Source: Auriscalpium vulgare
Taxonomy: Eukaryota > Basidiomycota > Agaricomycetes > Russulales > Auriscalpiaceae
Direction of reading: 5' to 3'
NCBI GenBank assembly: GCA_019915015.1
Contig: JAHBBC010000006.1
Coordinates: 1,674,001 to 1,738,000 of the forward strand
DNA length: 64,000 nucleotides
The notes beneath the pieces are model-generated. The model did no database searches. It saw nothing but the letters and a program-made list of their open reading frames with translations, and was not told the DNA's origin. How positions within the stretch are numbered: the stretch's first letter is position 1; each line of letters begins with the position of its first letter. Below are positions 11,677 to 22,900 of the stretch, one piece after another. A program made the position numbers and the translations under genes.

Positions 11677-14580
11677 CTAATAAGGAGCGTTGACGATGTT
11701 CGAACGACTCCTAGAACTCCGGGATTCGGGAGCGAGAGAAGTGCGCGTGGGCTTCCGCAGGTTCTTCTTGTTGAGTGCCAGAACGTTGTTCTGAAGCGCA
11801 ACAATCTACAGGAGGTTCCGTAGTCAGCCAGTGGACCTTGTCGCAAATAGCAATGTCGCTCACAATCTCCTTGTCGTCGCCGAAGCGGAAGCTATCCTGG
11901 ACGACCAGGTCCTCGTACCTGCACAAGGTATGTAGTCAGAAATGACGCCATGGATATAAAACATGTGTGGCGCACTTCTTGATATCGTATTTGTCCATCT
12001 GCCCTTTCTTCACCTTGGCGAAATCCCATGCAATGACATATTGGCCAGTGGAGGTCACGATGGCGTTTTCTTCCTGGCCCTGGCCCATGTTGAACCTGCA
12101 AAAGTAATCATCAGCAATCAGCCTCAGACGGGTCAGCGAATCGCATACCTCGCAGGGGTGAAGGTGATGTTGTGATTCATGTACGCGACGTGCTCGGCGC
12201 GGAGCTGGAGCCTCTTCGGCTGCGGCTTCGCGTCTGCAGGGAAGCTGCGATCGAAGCCCAAGCTCCCCGCATATTTGCCTTGCCCGATGAGCGTGTCCAC
12301 GAGTAGCAGGTACGTCTTCGTCGTCGCGACGACCCACCGCCCGTCCGCCGTCGTGTCGACGCCGAGGATCGGGTCACCGAGCGGCGCGAGCGCGGTCTTC
12401 GCGTTCTTGCCGATCGAGTCGAACAGGCGGATGTCGCCCTTCTCGCTCGCGACGGCGAGCTTGCCCGACGCGGTCGTCGCGACGCCCGAAAATTTGTTCT
12501 TCGCCACGTACTGCTTGAACTGGCTGTCGACGAGCTTCATGCCGGACACGCGCGGGTCGATGCGGAAGAGCGCGTTCGAGGAGGTGCCGACGAGCGTCTG
12601 CTCCGGCGTGGTCTGCGCGAACTTGTTCTCGGGTGCGATGTGCTGCACGGGAACGTTCTCGTGGACCTTCCACTCTTCGACGATCTTGCCGCGCTCGATG
12701 TCCATGCTGAACAACGAGCTAGGTGCGGAGGGGTTCATGATGATCATCTTGCTGTCCTGGTCATGTAGCATGACCTGTCCGAGAGCATATATGAGGCGAT
12801 GGTCGCGCGTAAATGAGGTGAAAACGTACGTTGCTGGGTTCGAACTGCTTCCCCTTGGTGTCGGCGACCTTGCTGATTGTCGCGTAGTATTTGACATCGT
12901 CGTTCGTATGGCGGAACACGCCGATGTTGTTGCCGCGAACAACATACGAGCGGTCGCCCTTGTAGCCAACCGTGAGCTGCTTGTTACGACCTTCTCTCAG
13001 ATTCTCCGGCAGCCCATCTGCTTCCTCATCCTCTTCCTCCTCTTCCTCCTCGCTTTGCTCTGCCGGTGGTCATGATTTCTCCGCATCTTTCCCATGGGAC
13101 TTTGAGACTTACCTTCCAGTTCCTCTAGCACCGCCTCCTCCTCGTCTTCGTCTGTCTCTTTCATCTCATAATCTTCGACATTGGCACTAAGCACATACTC
13201 CCTATCGTTATCCTTGACGAAGGAATATTTGCTCAATCCCTGTTTCGACAGAAAGCTGTTGCAGCGCACCTTCACTTTCTCCCATGATGTACGATTCAAG
13301 GTCTCCCACAGGCATTTCGTCAGCTCCACCTGGAAATTCTCAAACGCCGTCTGGGACGTGAATCGCAGACACCAGCTGCTCTGGTTGTTATCATCAGCGA
13401 GGTAGTTCCACGTGAGCGACCACGTCGGCGGAGACCAGCGCGGGCTCAGGTCCGAGGAAAGACGATGCGCGAGGACCTGTCCCTGGCTATCGGAGGCCGT
13501 CAAGAAGAACATGAAGGGGACGTCTGTTCGTTGCTTGACCGTCGCTGTGACCTGCTCTTCGCCCTCTTTCGTGAAGAAGGAATGTTCGCGATTCCAGAGA
13601 TACAGTTCAGCCTGCTCTTGGATGACATCGACTAGCCCAGCATCCGCAGCAGAGCGCGGCGCAGGCGAGCCTTTTGCCGTGGGGCTGACGGGCGGGGACT
13701 GTGGCGCTTTGCCCTTTGACTTGACGGACATGGACTCCATCGCTTCGGTGAGACTCGCATCCCTCGATGTCGCCTTCTTCTTGGCTGGGGCCTTCGCCTT
13801 GCCCTTCGCTGGAGGTGGTCTGCGCAATTAATTCATTTAGCGATCATTCCTATTAACACGTGCAAAATACTGACTGCCAGATGAATTCGGAGAGTTCGTC
13901 ATCAGCAAGACTGTCCGCGCTGGTCTTGTACTTGCGCTCGTACATCGCACGGTACATGCACGTCTCGAAGAAGGCCCGCGTGGGGGCGTTGGTCCCGGGT
14001 GCAACGAACTCGTAGAGCTCGTCCACATCGCCCTGGAGATCGCGCCAGACAAAAGTGGGTTCGCCCTCTGTCTCGCCGGTGTGGAATTCGAGCTCCTCGC
14101 TGATGAGGAACACGCGCTCCTCGTCCGCTGTGTGGCCCGGTCAGTGTAAGCATCGGGCCGATGGGGGGTTACGCACTCTCTTCCTCGTCCTCAAGAAGCT
14201 CCTGATCGCCGTCCTCATACACGCGGGTGACGACGAGTTGGAAGTTGTGCTCGACGGAGGCGACCCGGCGAATGGTGGCCATTGCATCATTGTAACTGCA
14301 AGGGATGTTGGTCGAGTGCTCGGGGGAAAGGGACGGTCAGGACGCACATGCACTCTCTGGATGAGCGGACATTGCCCGGACGGACGAGGTAGAGCTGGCC
14401 GGTCGAGATCTTGACTACTTCAGCGGCATTAGGGTCCTCTGGACGATGAGGTCAGATCTGGAACTGATAACTCGTTCTGGGCAGACTTACGCCAGACCTT
14501 TCCCATGACTTAGCTGGCCCGTCAGCAAGAGGAGCAAGAACATAGAGGAGAAGGGGCTCACGACTGCGGAAGATGTTCAT
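11677..14580 (-). CDS. VID27: VID27 family WD40-like cytoplasmic protein
   Basis: Homolog of yeast Vid27, linked to vacuole import and degradation of gluconeogenic enzymes; the biochemical role is poorly known. Eleven exons are 14562-14580, 14491-14508, 14348-14438, 14177-14295, 13875-14127, 13113-13819, 12830-13059, 12149-12774, 11976-12095, 11864-11918 and 11677-11805. They sum to 788 aa, close to yeast Vid27. Recognisable blocks are KISTGQLYLVRPG (N-terminal PH-like part), LYLWNREHSFF, a long acidic run, SYVVRGNNIGVFRH, and the C-terminal beta-propeller (VMLHDQDSKMIIMNPSAPS ... WKVHENVPVQHIAPENKFAQ ... LGVDTTADGRWVVATTKTYL). Two very small 5' exons (19 and 18 nt) are needed to reach MNIFRSLMGKVW. 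Confidence 0.92.
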
Positions 14581-14707
14581 GGTGAGCGGGGAGATGGGTG
14601 TTGAGTGGAGAGCGGCGCGCCAGGCGAGTCGCGGTGTGACGGCGCGGAACGTCACGCAGGCGCGTCGCCACTTTCGTGTCCGTGGCTGTGCCCTTTGTTC
14701 TACTCTC
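14581..14707. promoter_or_regulatory. Shared promoter, VID27 / 93-aa gene
   Basis: 127 bp between divergent start codons. No recognisable core element. Confidence 0.4.
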
Positions 14708-15097
14708 ATGGCCACGCCGTCCCCCGCCCGTACGTCTCTCCCGGCCGCCCTTGTCCAGCCTCGAGTGACTCTTAGTACGCAGTTTCCCGCCACGGCTCTA
14801 GTCAGCCTGTGAGTCCGGCGGCGTCCACGCTTTCGCAGTCGACCTCGGTCCACATCACGGGAGAGGTCCGTGCTCTGTTCGTCGCCGTTTCCACTCACAC
14901 TCACCCTGCGTGCTGCACAGTACGATGGAACGTACTCGCCCACGTCGACGCTTTCTAGCCTGACCGACCGCAGCAGTCGCGCGCATGGCTTTGGCGGCAC
15001 AGGCACCAAGCTCATCATTCGCGCAGACGCCGCGTTGGTTTCTTGCTTTGACCCCGCGGACAAGGAGCTGTACGATCTGTGGGTTTCCAAGGCGTGA
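14708..15097 (+). CDS. Small conserved-looking protein, 93 aa, function unknown
   Basis: I do not recognise the family. A three-exon model, 14708-14729, 14783-14865 and 14921-15097, gives a clean 93-aa frame with 53- and 55-nt introns. The N-terminal half is Ser/Thr-rich (SRHGSSQPVSPAASTLSQS). The C-terminal half looks folded (RAHGFGGTGTKLIIRADAAL then FDPADKELYDLWVSKA). The strict codon usage, two in-frame introns and the position between VID27 and the RTA1-like gene argue for a real gene. No signal peptide or membrane segment is seen. A small cytosolic adaptor is possible but only a guess. Confidence 0.5.
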
Positions 15098-15351
15098 CGG
15101 GCGGGCATGGCTGTCGTGTAGCACCAGTGCCATCGACGGCACTGGCATGTCAGATGGCGCCGCGAGTAGTAGTACTGGTACTAGGATTCGTACTACGATG
15201 ACCGTCAGCGCGCGCACCAGCCCCGGGCGCGGACATCTCGGGCAGACCCACGCCGCCATCGAGGCACCACCACCAATCTGGATGCAAGTTCCCCCGCGAC
15301 TAAGAACAGATATGCCTGCGCTGGCACGCTCGTCTCCCCCACTCCCCCGCC

Positions 15352-16737
15352 ATGCTCACGACGCTCTCCCCCAAGCTCCGGCGCGCCGCCCTCGCAGCCG
15401 CGCTGCTGGCCCTGTGTCTGGCGCACCCAGCACACGCCCGCGGCCGCGACCCGAACCTTCCGCACCCCGCAGACCCGTACGCGGATCCCAAGAACGACCC
15501 GTACAACCCGCTCGGGTACATCGCCTCGAACACCCTCACAGGCGTCGCACTCGGTGCGTGCGCCATCCACGCCCGCACTGCGCGGGTTGCTGATGCACTG
15601 TGGCAGGCTTGATTCTCTCAGTCGCGCTTGTGCAGACGTTGAGCATGTTCAAGTGGGGTGCCGGGTGGATGTTGGCGATGGTCATTGGCGAATACAGTAC
15701 GTCATCAATATGATTGAAGGTTTCGGTCGCTGACTGGTCTCTGTCAGCCTTCGCCCTGGGCATCGCAAGTCGCTTCGGTCTAAACAAGAACCCAGAGTCG
15801 CAAGGCATCTACATCATAGAGTACCTCTTCGTAGTGCTCTCGGTACGTCTACGCCGTCTGCATCTCACTCTGACCAGGATTTTGAGCCGCTGTCCAGCCG
15901 TGCGCATTCATCGCCGCAGACTACATCTTTCTCGGGCGTCTTGCCCGCCACCTACGGAGCGGAAAGCATCTCTTCATCTCTCCCAACCGCATCACCCTCG
16001 TCTTTGTGCTATCTGACGTCACGACCTTCCTCATCCAAGTGCGTGTCCACCTCGAACCGCAATAATCTCATCTGACCACAAGTTCCGGGATCAGGCTGCA
16101 GGAGGCGGTGTGTCCATCGGATCGACCACGCAGGCGGGCGCGGAAACCGGCTCCCACGTACGTTTTCGTTTCTTGCAGGGAGCGGCGCGCAGTGACGGCA
16201 GCTGGCTTGACAGATCTTCCTCGCCGGCCTGGTCATCCAGCTCGTGTCGTTTGTAGCCTTTACCGGCGTGTTCATCGTCTTCGTCCTGCGCGTGCGCCGC
16301 CATGAGCCGCAGGAGTGGGCCGCTGACGCAGACAAGCCGTGGTACCGCGATTGGAGAGTGCTGATCCCGTGCCTCGCGCTGAGCTGCACCGGCATCATCG
16401 TAAGCCACCTAGTAGTCAGCGCGGTGGGCACAAACTCACGCGAGGGCGGCAGATCCGTTCCCTCTACCGTGTCGTGGAGCTTTCACAAGGTTTCACCGGG
16501 CCGATAGCGCAGAACGAAGCGTTCTTCTACGGATTGGATACGCTTCCATTGTGGGTGGCGTTCAGTGTGTTTGCACCCTTCTGGCCAGGTCGTTTCATCC
16601 CACAATTACCCAAAGGCGGTGAACGGCCGTTGGAGGACGCAGAGACAAAGCAGTCACCCGTGCAGGACCGGCCTTCTGAAGAGAAGGAGAAGGCAGAGGA
16701 CGGCCATGTCCACTCGCAGGAGTCACCTAGTTTATGA
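15352..16737 (+). CDS. RTA1-family seven-helix membrane protein
   Basis: RTA1/RTM1/RSB1-like fungal membrane protein; family members confer resistance to aminocholesterol or export sphingoid bases at the plasma membrane. The N-terminus is signal-peptide-like (ALAAALLALCLAHPAHA). There follow seven hydrophobic helices with RTA1 signatures: YIIEYLFVVLSPCAFIAADY, RITLVFVLSDVTTFLIQAAG, a GGG motif, IIIRSLYRVVELSQG and EAFFYGLDTLPLW. The cytosolic tail is Glu/Lys-rich. Exons are 15352-15553, 15607-15696, 15748-15842, 15898-16038, 16095-16157, 16214-16399 and 16453-16737, giving 353 aa in frame. Transport direction and substrate cannot be read from sequence. Confidence 0.9.
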
Positions 16738-16852
16738 TCGGAGGGACGTGTTTTCATGGACATCATTCATACATGCGATACAGTCTGTGCAATCTTGGGA
16801 ACATGAGATGGCTGATCGAGGGCAAGCAGTGTGCGCACCATACCTCTCAACT

Positions 16853-17467
16853 TCACAACTCGGTCAGAAACCCAGCAAGCCCAGACGATGAGGCATCCTT
16901 GGCCGGGTTACCCTGTTGCCGTTCCCTATTGCGGGCGAGCATTTCCTGCAACCCGCTCTTCTTGGTGCGAGGCTTCTTCGCTTGATGTGAAGGTGGTGTG
17001 CGCGACGCAGGTGGGTGGACCGCCGAAGCCGGTGCCAATGGTGATGAGACACTGCGGGGTGCAAGCCCCTCCGAGGAGTCCGGCAGCGGGGCCTCCGCGT
17101 AGTAGGTGGGCGCCGGCGCGTTGCGTAGGGCTCTGCCTCGCACGCGCGGGTACAAAGAGGCGTTGTCATGTTCTAGCAACATGCTGTCGACATGCGCGCA
17201 CGCAGCACAGGTGCTTTGTAGGCGGCGCGGCGCTCCTGGGCGCGATCTATGAAGGCCCTTGTTCGCGTGGCGGATGGGCCGGACGCGGGCGGCGGGGTGG
17301 TGAAGGGAGCCGCATTTGGGGCAGCGGTCGAGGGGCCGCGCGGGTTGGTCTGTGTGCAGGCTGTGGGCGCGGGCGCGGGCGCGGGCGGCGTGGAAGGCAG
17401 CGAGGGCGGGGGAGACGGCGTGGAGGGCGTCGGGGACGCGGAGGCGGTATGCGGCGGTCGGGTCCAT
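16853..17467 (-). CDS. Rpp21/Snm1-like zinc-ribbon protein (RNase P/MRP subunit?)
   Basis: A single-exon frame of 204 aa from MDPTAAYRLRVPDALHAV. A helical N-terminus leads into a two-knuckle zinc ribbon: CPKCGSLHHPAARVRPIR, then STCAACAHVD about 40 residues later. A short basic C-terminal stretch (SHQAKKPRTKKSGLQEML) could bind RNA. This layout resembles Rpr2/Rpp21/Snm1, the zinc subunit of RNase P and RNase MRP, which processes tRNA and rRNA precursors. The family assignment rests on architecture and is tentative. It is head to head with the BTB gene. Confidence 0.55.
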   Translation of the reverse strand: MDPTAAYRLRVPDALHAVSPALAAFHAARARARAHSLHTDQPARPLDRCPKCGSLHHPAARVRPIRHANKGLHRSRPGAPRRLQSTCAACAHVDSMLLEHDNASLYPRVRGRALRNAPAPTYYAEAPLPDSSEGLAPRSVSSPLAPASAVHPPASRTPPSHQAKKPRTKKSGLQEMLARNRERQQGNPAKDASSSGLAGFLTEL

Positions 17468-17663
17468 GTGCGTGACAGGGTGTGACAAGCCAGTGACAAT
17501 AGGCGTTGTGGCCGGAAAAGGGAACGGGCGGAGTGGCATTGTTCCTCTGCGACTCTTATTGTCTTTGCACTCGCGATGGGCCTCATAAGCATGGCCGCCG
17601 CAGCGTCCACCTTCGCCCTTCCCACCCGCGCCAGCCGCCCGCCACACCCCACGCACACACAGC
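17468..17663. promoter_or_regulatory. Shared promoter, Rpp21-like / BTB gene
   Basis: 196 bp between divergent start codons. No TATA box recognised. Confidence 0.4.
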
Positions 17664-19278
17664 ATGCTCGCCACCCACCGGGCCCAGCACGCGACCCGCA
17701 GCCCTCACCCGCCCATTTCTTACCCCCTCTCCCCCGACGACGCCCTCTTCCAACACAACAACCTCCCATTTTCCCCCGCATCCGCATCCCCAAGCCCAAT
17801 GTCCGTCTCGCAGAAACCAAGCCGCGGCCGCAGGCCCTCCATCGCCAGCCCCATGTCCTGGCTGAGCCGCACCTCCTCGTCCAACTCCAATACTGCCCCG
17901 TATGCAGCCGCCATCAAGCCCATGCGCATCTCCGAGCCCCAGCTGGCCCAGGACTTGGAGGCCAAGCCGTATCAGCGCCATCGCCCGCTTGGCAGCGGCG
18001 CTATGGTCGTCCGCACACCCCAGGAAGCCCTGGCTGGCTCCGGGGTCACTGTGGACTACACATCCGACCCAGAGTCGATACCGGAAGACGTTGAGGAGGA
18101 GGACAAGGAGTCCGTCTATGCCAGTGAGGACGAACACGGGGACCAGCACGAGACTCTGCCAGAGGAGAAACCGCAGGAACTCCCGCGCACCGCCACGCCT
18201 GCCATTCCACCGGCATACTCTCCCCCGCGCCCGACTCTCCCTCTTTCCAAGAGCACCCCTACGCTGCCTCTGAGGGATGGCTCTCTCCGGGCACGCCCAA
18301 CGCGTCCGCCGCCCCCGCCACCGACCGCATCAGAGCCCGTCGTGCACACCACGGTCGTGAAGCCGACGCCGTCGCCTCCCATGTCCTCCTACTTCCCGCC
18401 CGTCCCACCGCTCCCAAGCCACCTCGTGCCACCCGCGCCCGCGCCCCCCTTCGAATGCATCCTCCTATCATCTGTGCCCAACAATGCCATTGACTTGAAC
18501 AAGGTCATTGTCACGCTGGAGACATGCACCGCGACGCACCGTACGACGCTGTCCACGTTGACGTCCCGGCCGTCGCACCTCTCCGACTATCTCCAGTCCC
18601 TCTTCGCATCGCCGCACGATCCGGACGTGGTCCCCCCGCACTCCCCCACAAGCGAGTACTCGCCCTCCGAGAGCACATTCAACTCGATCTTCCACCACCA
18701 CCTGACCGCGTCCGGGCTCCTCCCCGGATCAGCGTCGAATGTGCACATCTTTTTGGACCGTCCTAGTGCTCCGTAAGTACTCCCGTATCCGCTTGAGAGC
18801 CACACAATCTGACACTGCTGTCACCAGATACGAGCACATCCTCACATTCCTGCGCTCCCCGCCGAACACCATCGACCATACCACCGCCCTCCCGCACGCC
18901 GTGCAGCTGCACACCTACTCGACCGCGCGCGTCGAGACGCTCGTCACCCTGCGCGACGAGGCGCGGTACCTCGGGCTCGATGAGCTCGCGCGCCTCTGCA
19001 CGGACGAGCTGCTCACGCGGCACCCGCACGCCACCGCACACGCGCGCGGCGCGAGCGCGGGCTCGCTCCGCAGCATGACCACGCTGCGCGAGGAGGAGGG
19101 CGAGCCGCAGCCCCCGCCGGTGCCCGCGCGCGACTCGGTCGCGTCGTCGGGCAGCACGCGCAGCGGCAGGAGCGGGACCGGGTCGCTGCGCGACCGTCCG
19201 CGCGTGCCGAGCAAAGAGCGCACGGATGTTCCCGTGCAGTCCGCCACGCTGCGCGGGAGGAACGGGACCTGGCTGTGA
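17664..19278 (+). CDS. BTB/POZ (T1-like) domain protein
   Basis: Two exons, 17664-18772 and 18828-19278, give 519 aa. The first 260 residues are Pro/Ser-rich and disordered (PSPPMSSYFPPVPPLPSHL). A BTB/T1-like fold follows, beginning IDLNKVIVTLETCTATHRTT and continuing past HIFLDRPSAPYEHILTFLRS and ARYLGLDELARLCTDELL. The tail is a disordered Ser/Arg/Gly run. BTB domains of this type mediate oligomerisation and often Cullin-3 substrate recruitment; the partner here is unknown. The 3' end faces the RNB gene across 634 bp. Confidence 0.8.
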
Positions 19279-19912
19279 TGCACCACATTACGTTCATGTC
19301 TGCTCATGCTACTGTACATACTCATCGTATTTCATTCACGCCATTCAGACCGGCTTTCGTCCCAGTCTGTCCTCACTCTCGTTATTAACTGTATCAAGTA
19401 GTCTAGCTGTAGCTGTACGAGTATCAACTCTCATTAGTATTTAACCCCATGCATGTTGTCTGCTGTACATTAGCCCAATGCTCACACATTTACCTTTTGC
19501 CGTGGAAACCAATGCAAGTTTTTCTCGCGCCTCAACACCATCGGCGTCGACTGAGTGTCATTCCACTTGGGCCTCTGCACTACACTTACTCCGTATGAGC
19601 TGCGCTCCACTTCAGTGAGGGATGCAGTATCAATCATAGTGCCATTACGAACGTAAAGAGTAGAGCTAATACAACGCCAAGGCCGCTTTGGTTTTCCTGC
19701 TTGTATGATAACGAAGAACGGGTGCGTAGCCATACATGTAGTGAGCAGACATTGTATAACCGTGCGTCGGGCCAGAAGAGGAGCGTACGGGACGGAGCGG
19801 AGCGAAAACATGATGCATGCATAGAAGAGACAGACATTGCCGGACCCGCAGAAGGGAGCAGAAGTTCATGACTAGAAAGTACATTGGAGGGCGCAGGTTC
19901 AAACGTTCAGGC
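19279..19912. other. Convergent intergenic gap
   Basis: AT-richer than neighbouring exons, with the two 3' UTRs. No gene pattern or structured RNA is recognised. Confidence 0.5.
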
Positions 19913-22900
19913 TCACTGCTGGGCGGATTCGCCTTGCCCGGCATAGGGGTTGACGCTGTAAACCTTGATGACAGGCGGGCTCTTGGTGAGATCAGCAGTC
20001 ACGATGACCTGCACGAACACAGAGATGAGTACAACGCCGCACAAGATGCAATTGAAATCAAGAACGCACGGGGACGGTCATCAGCTCCTTGATCTGCTGT
20101 ATTTTGTGGCCGGACGGGGTCGTCCTCAGGCCCTCAAACTGCGGAGGCACCTTGGCCTTCGACCGGAGGCGCTGAGTCGAGCCGCCGTCGTCATCATCCG
20201 CGCCCTTGCTGTCACGGCCAAGTACGATCTCGTCGTCGTCATTGTCGTCTTCGTCGAACAGCGCCTTCTCATCATGGAGGGAGCGAGATGCCACCTCCAT
20301 TTTCACGGCGTGCTGCTCGGCGTTCTGCTTCACCTTCTTGAGGTGCTCGTCGTCGCTATTCTCGGCAAGCCATGTGATGACGTCACGGTCGGACCAGTAT
20401 ATCTCGAGGGAGTGCGAATGCTCGTCGAAAACATGATTCTAGGACGATGTGTGATTTAGATCAAAGCTCCAGACTGATTGACGTGAACACTCACATCGAT
20501 GGGCATCTGGTCGACATGGACACGCTTCTCGATACCGAATTCTGGAACCAGGACGTCGAAAGCGGCATCCAGCACCCCAACAACGGTGGCTTGACGTATG
20601 ACTGGGCCATAGCGAGACGTAAGGTCTGAAATCAAGACACACAGGTACAGATGCGTTGACTGTTCTTGAGCCAGCTGGGCGGAGTCACGTTTGCTATGGA
20701 ATAAATAAGTCACCTGTCCAAACTAGTAGTGAAGAATGTCGCTTACATGTTGCATTGCTGAGTAACTTTAGCGACAGCGTCACGGTCCATGGTAAACTTG
20801 GCATCGCCTGCCATTTTTCGTCAGAAGTTTATTGACGGAAATAATCAAGAAGCACGCACTCGAAGCCTGCAGGATGGATTCAAGCTGACGGTGGACGAGG
20901 ATGTCCGCATAGCGGCGAATCGGCGACGTGAAGTGAGTATACAAAGGAACATTCAGCGCGTAGTGGTGGTACTTGGCAATGTCGAGCATCCCTGCACAGA
21001 AGTACTTGGCGCGATGAGTGGCTTTGTGAGACAGCAGCCCAAGAACGAGGCCCGCGATCGGGTCCTCGATCGCAGTGAATGACTTCATCAAAGCACCAGC
21101 AGACGACACGTCAAGGTTATATCCCAGACGCTCGCCGCGCTCCACCAGCGAGTTCTGCGGACACACAGATCAGAAAGATGCAGGCTAAACACTGATTCGA
21201 ACATACCAGACGGCGCTCGATGGGTATATCGTGTCGCCTGAGCAGGGCTTGCTCAGGGAGTGCCACGGCGATCTGCTGGGCGACAGTCATATTGGTAAGG
21301 AGCATGAGCTAGTTCGGGCAAAGGTTTCGTGAGTATTGGTGTACGCGCGATGCAGAAGCGACTCATACCTCCTCTACCAACTCGTTGGCTTCGGTGCGCT
21401 GATACTGCGAGCAATCCACCGGTTGTCCCGCGTCATTCAATTTAAAGCTGAGACGAGGCGATTCGAGACTAAGAGCACCACTCTGGAAGCGGCGAGCACG
21501 AAGCTGCTTCGCCAAGTCCTGCAGCGCCTTTATATCGTGCTCGATTGCAGCAGCATCATGCTCTGGAGTCACTGAAACGTCGCCTAATGGTTTCCCATCT
21601 AGGACGTCTTGAACGTTGGAATACGAGAGCTTGGCAGCAGATCTGATCGAAGTCGATCAACGGATGGCCATGCATAATCAAAGAAGTGCCTTACTTGATG
21701 ATCGTTTTCCCAAACCACTTCTTGATCACCTTCGCGTCCGTTGACAGCGTCAAGACAACCGAGAATGTCAGGCGCTCCTGTCCGGGATTCAAGCTGCACA
21801 ACTCCTCGCTGAGCGCCGGAGGGAGCATGGGCACGACGCGCTGGATCAAGTAGACACTAGTGGCACGTTTACGCGCGTCCCGGTCCAGCGCCGTGTTGGG
21901 CTTGACGAAGTACGACACGTCGGTGATGTGGACGCCAACATCGTAAGTACCATCATCGTTGAGCTTGATGGATATAGCGTCGTCCAGATCCCTTGCGGTC
22001 TCGGGATCGATTGTGAAAATTCGCTCCTTGCGCAAGTCTGTGCGGAGTTCGTATTCCCGCTCCGGAAGGCTGGTGGCCCATTTGATGAGTACAGATCGCG
22101 CGATGTATAATGCAAGCACGTACGTCCAGGGCATCGGCGGCAGACATTTGAGAACACTGTCACTGAAGTCCTCGGTGGGGAAGTTACAGTCCTTGAGCAA
22201 AGCGCTTGTCTCCACCTCGATGTCACCTATGGGTCCCAGCTCTTCCACCAAGGTCCCAAACGGATGCAGAGAGCTGATCGGCTGCAGCATAATAAGAGTC
22301 AATCAACACTCAAGAAACCCAAGAAGGCAATAACATACGTGACGCTTGATACAAGCTACGAAGAGCTTGTTGGCGTACGACTCCGAGTTCTGCACGAAAT
22401 CAGGAGGTGCCTGCTCCGTGGGGATAGCGATGAGGGGCACCCGCTTGTCCGTCGGTTTGAACCAGACGATCTTTGGGCGGTCGATGGGGCGCCGGGGCTC
22501 GTCGCCGCGGTCACCTTCGCGCTCGCGTCTCTCCGCCTCCTGTTTCTCCTTGGTCGCAGCCGACGAAGGGCGCAAGAGACCAAGGGTGCCCGAAAACAAT
22601 TGACCAGGCATACGCTCGACAACGGCGACGACGTGGCCCGCAAACTGAGGCTTGACTTCGTCGGTGACTCTACAATCAGAGCTCAGTAGTTATGCGACGG
22701 GCTCAATGTCACACGTACTCCTCATCATCGAACAGCATCAAGCCTTGGCCTTCCACTTCGACATCGTCCTTCTTCTTGTCGTTCTTCCGTCCTGCGGCAG
22801 ACTTCACCTCGTACGCAGCATTCTCCTCCTTCTTGCGCTTCTTCTCCTCCTTCTCCTTCTTCGTACCCCAAACCTCATCGACGTCCAGAAGCTCAACGGC

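Noticed and set aside
15165..15200. Inverted TAGTAC/GTACTA words upstream of the RTA1-like gene, resembling the palindrome at 45142
   Set aside because: Short imperfect arms; expected by chance and no nearby element.
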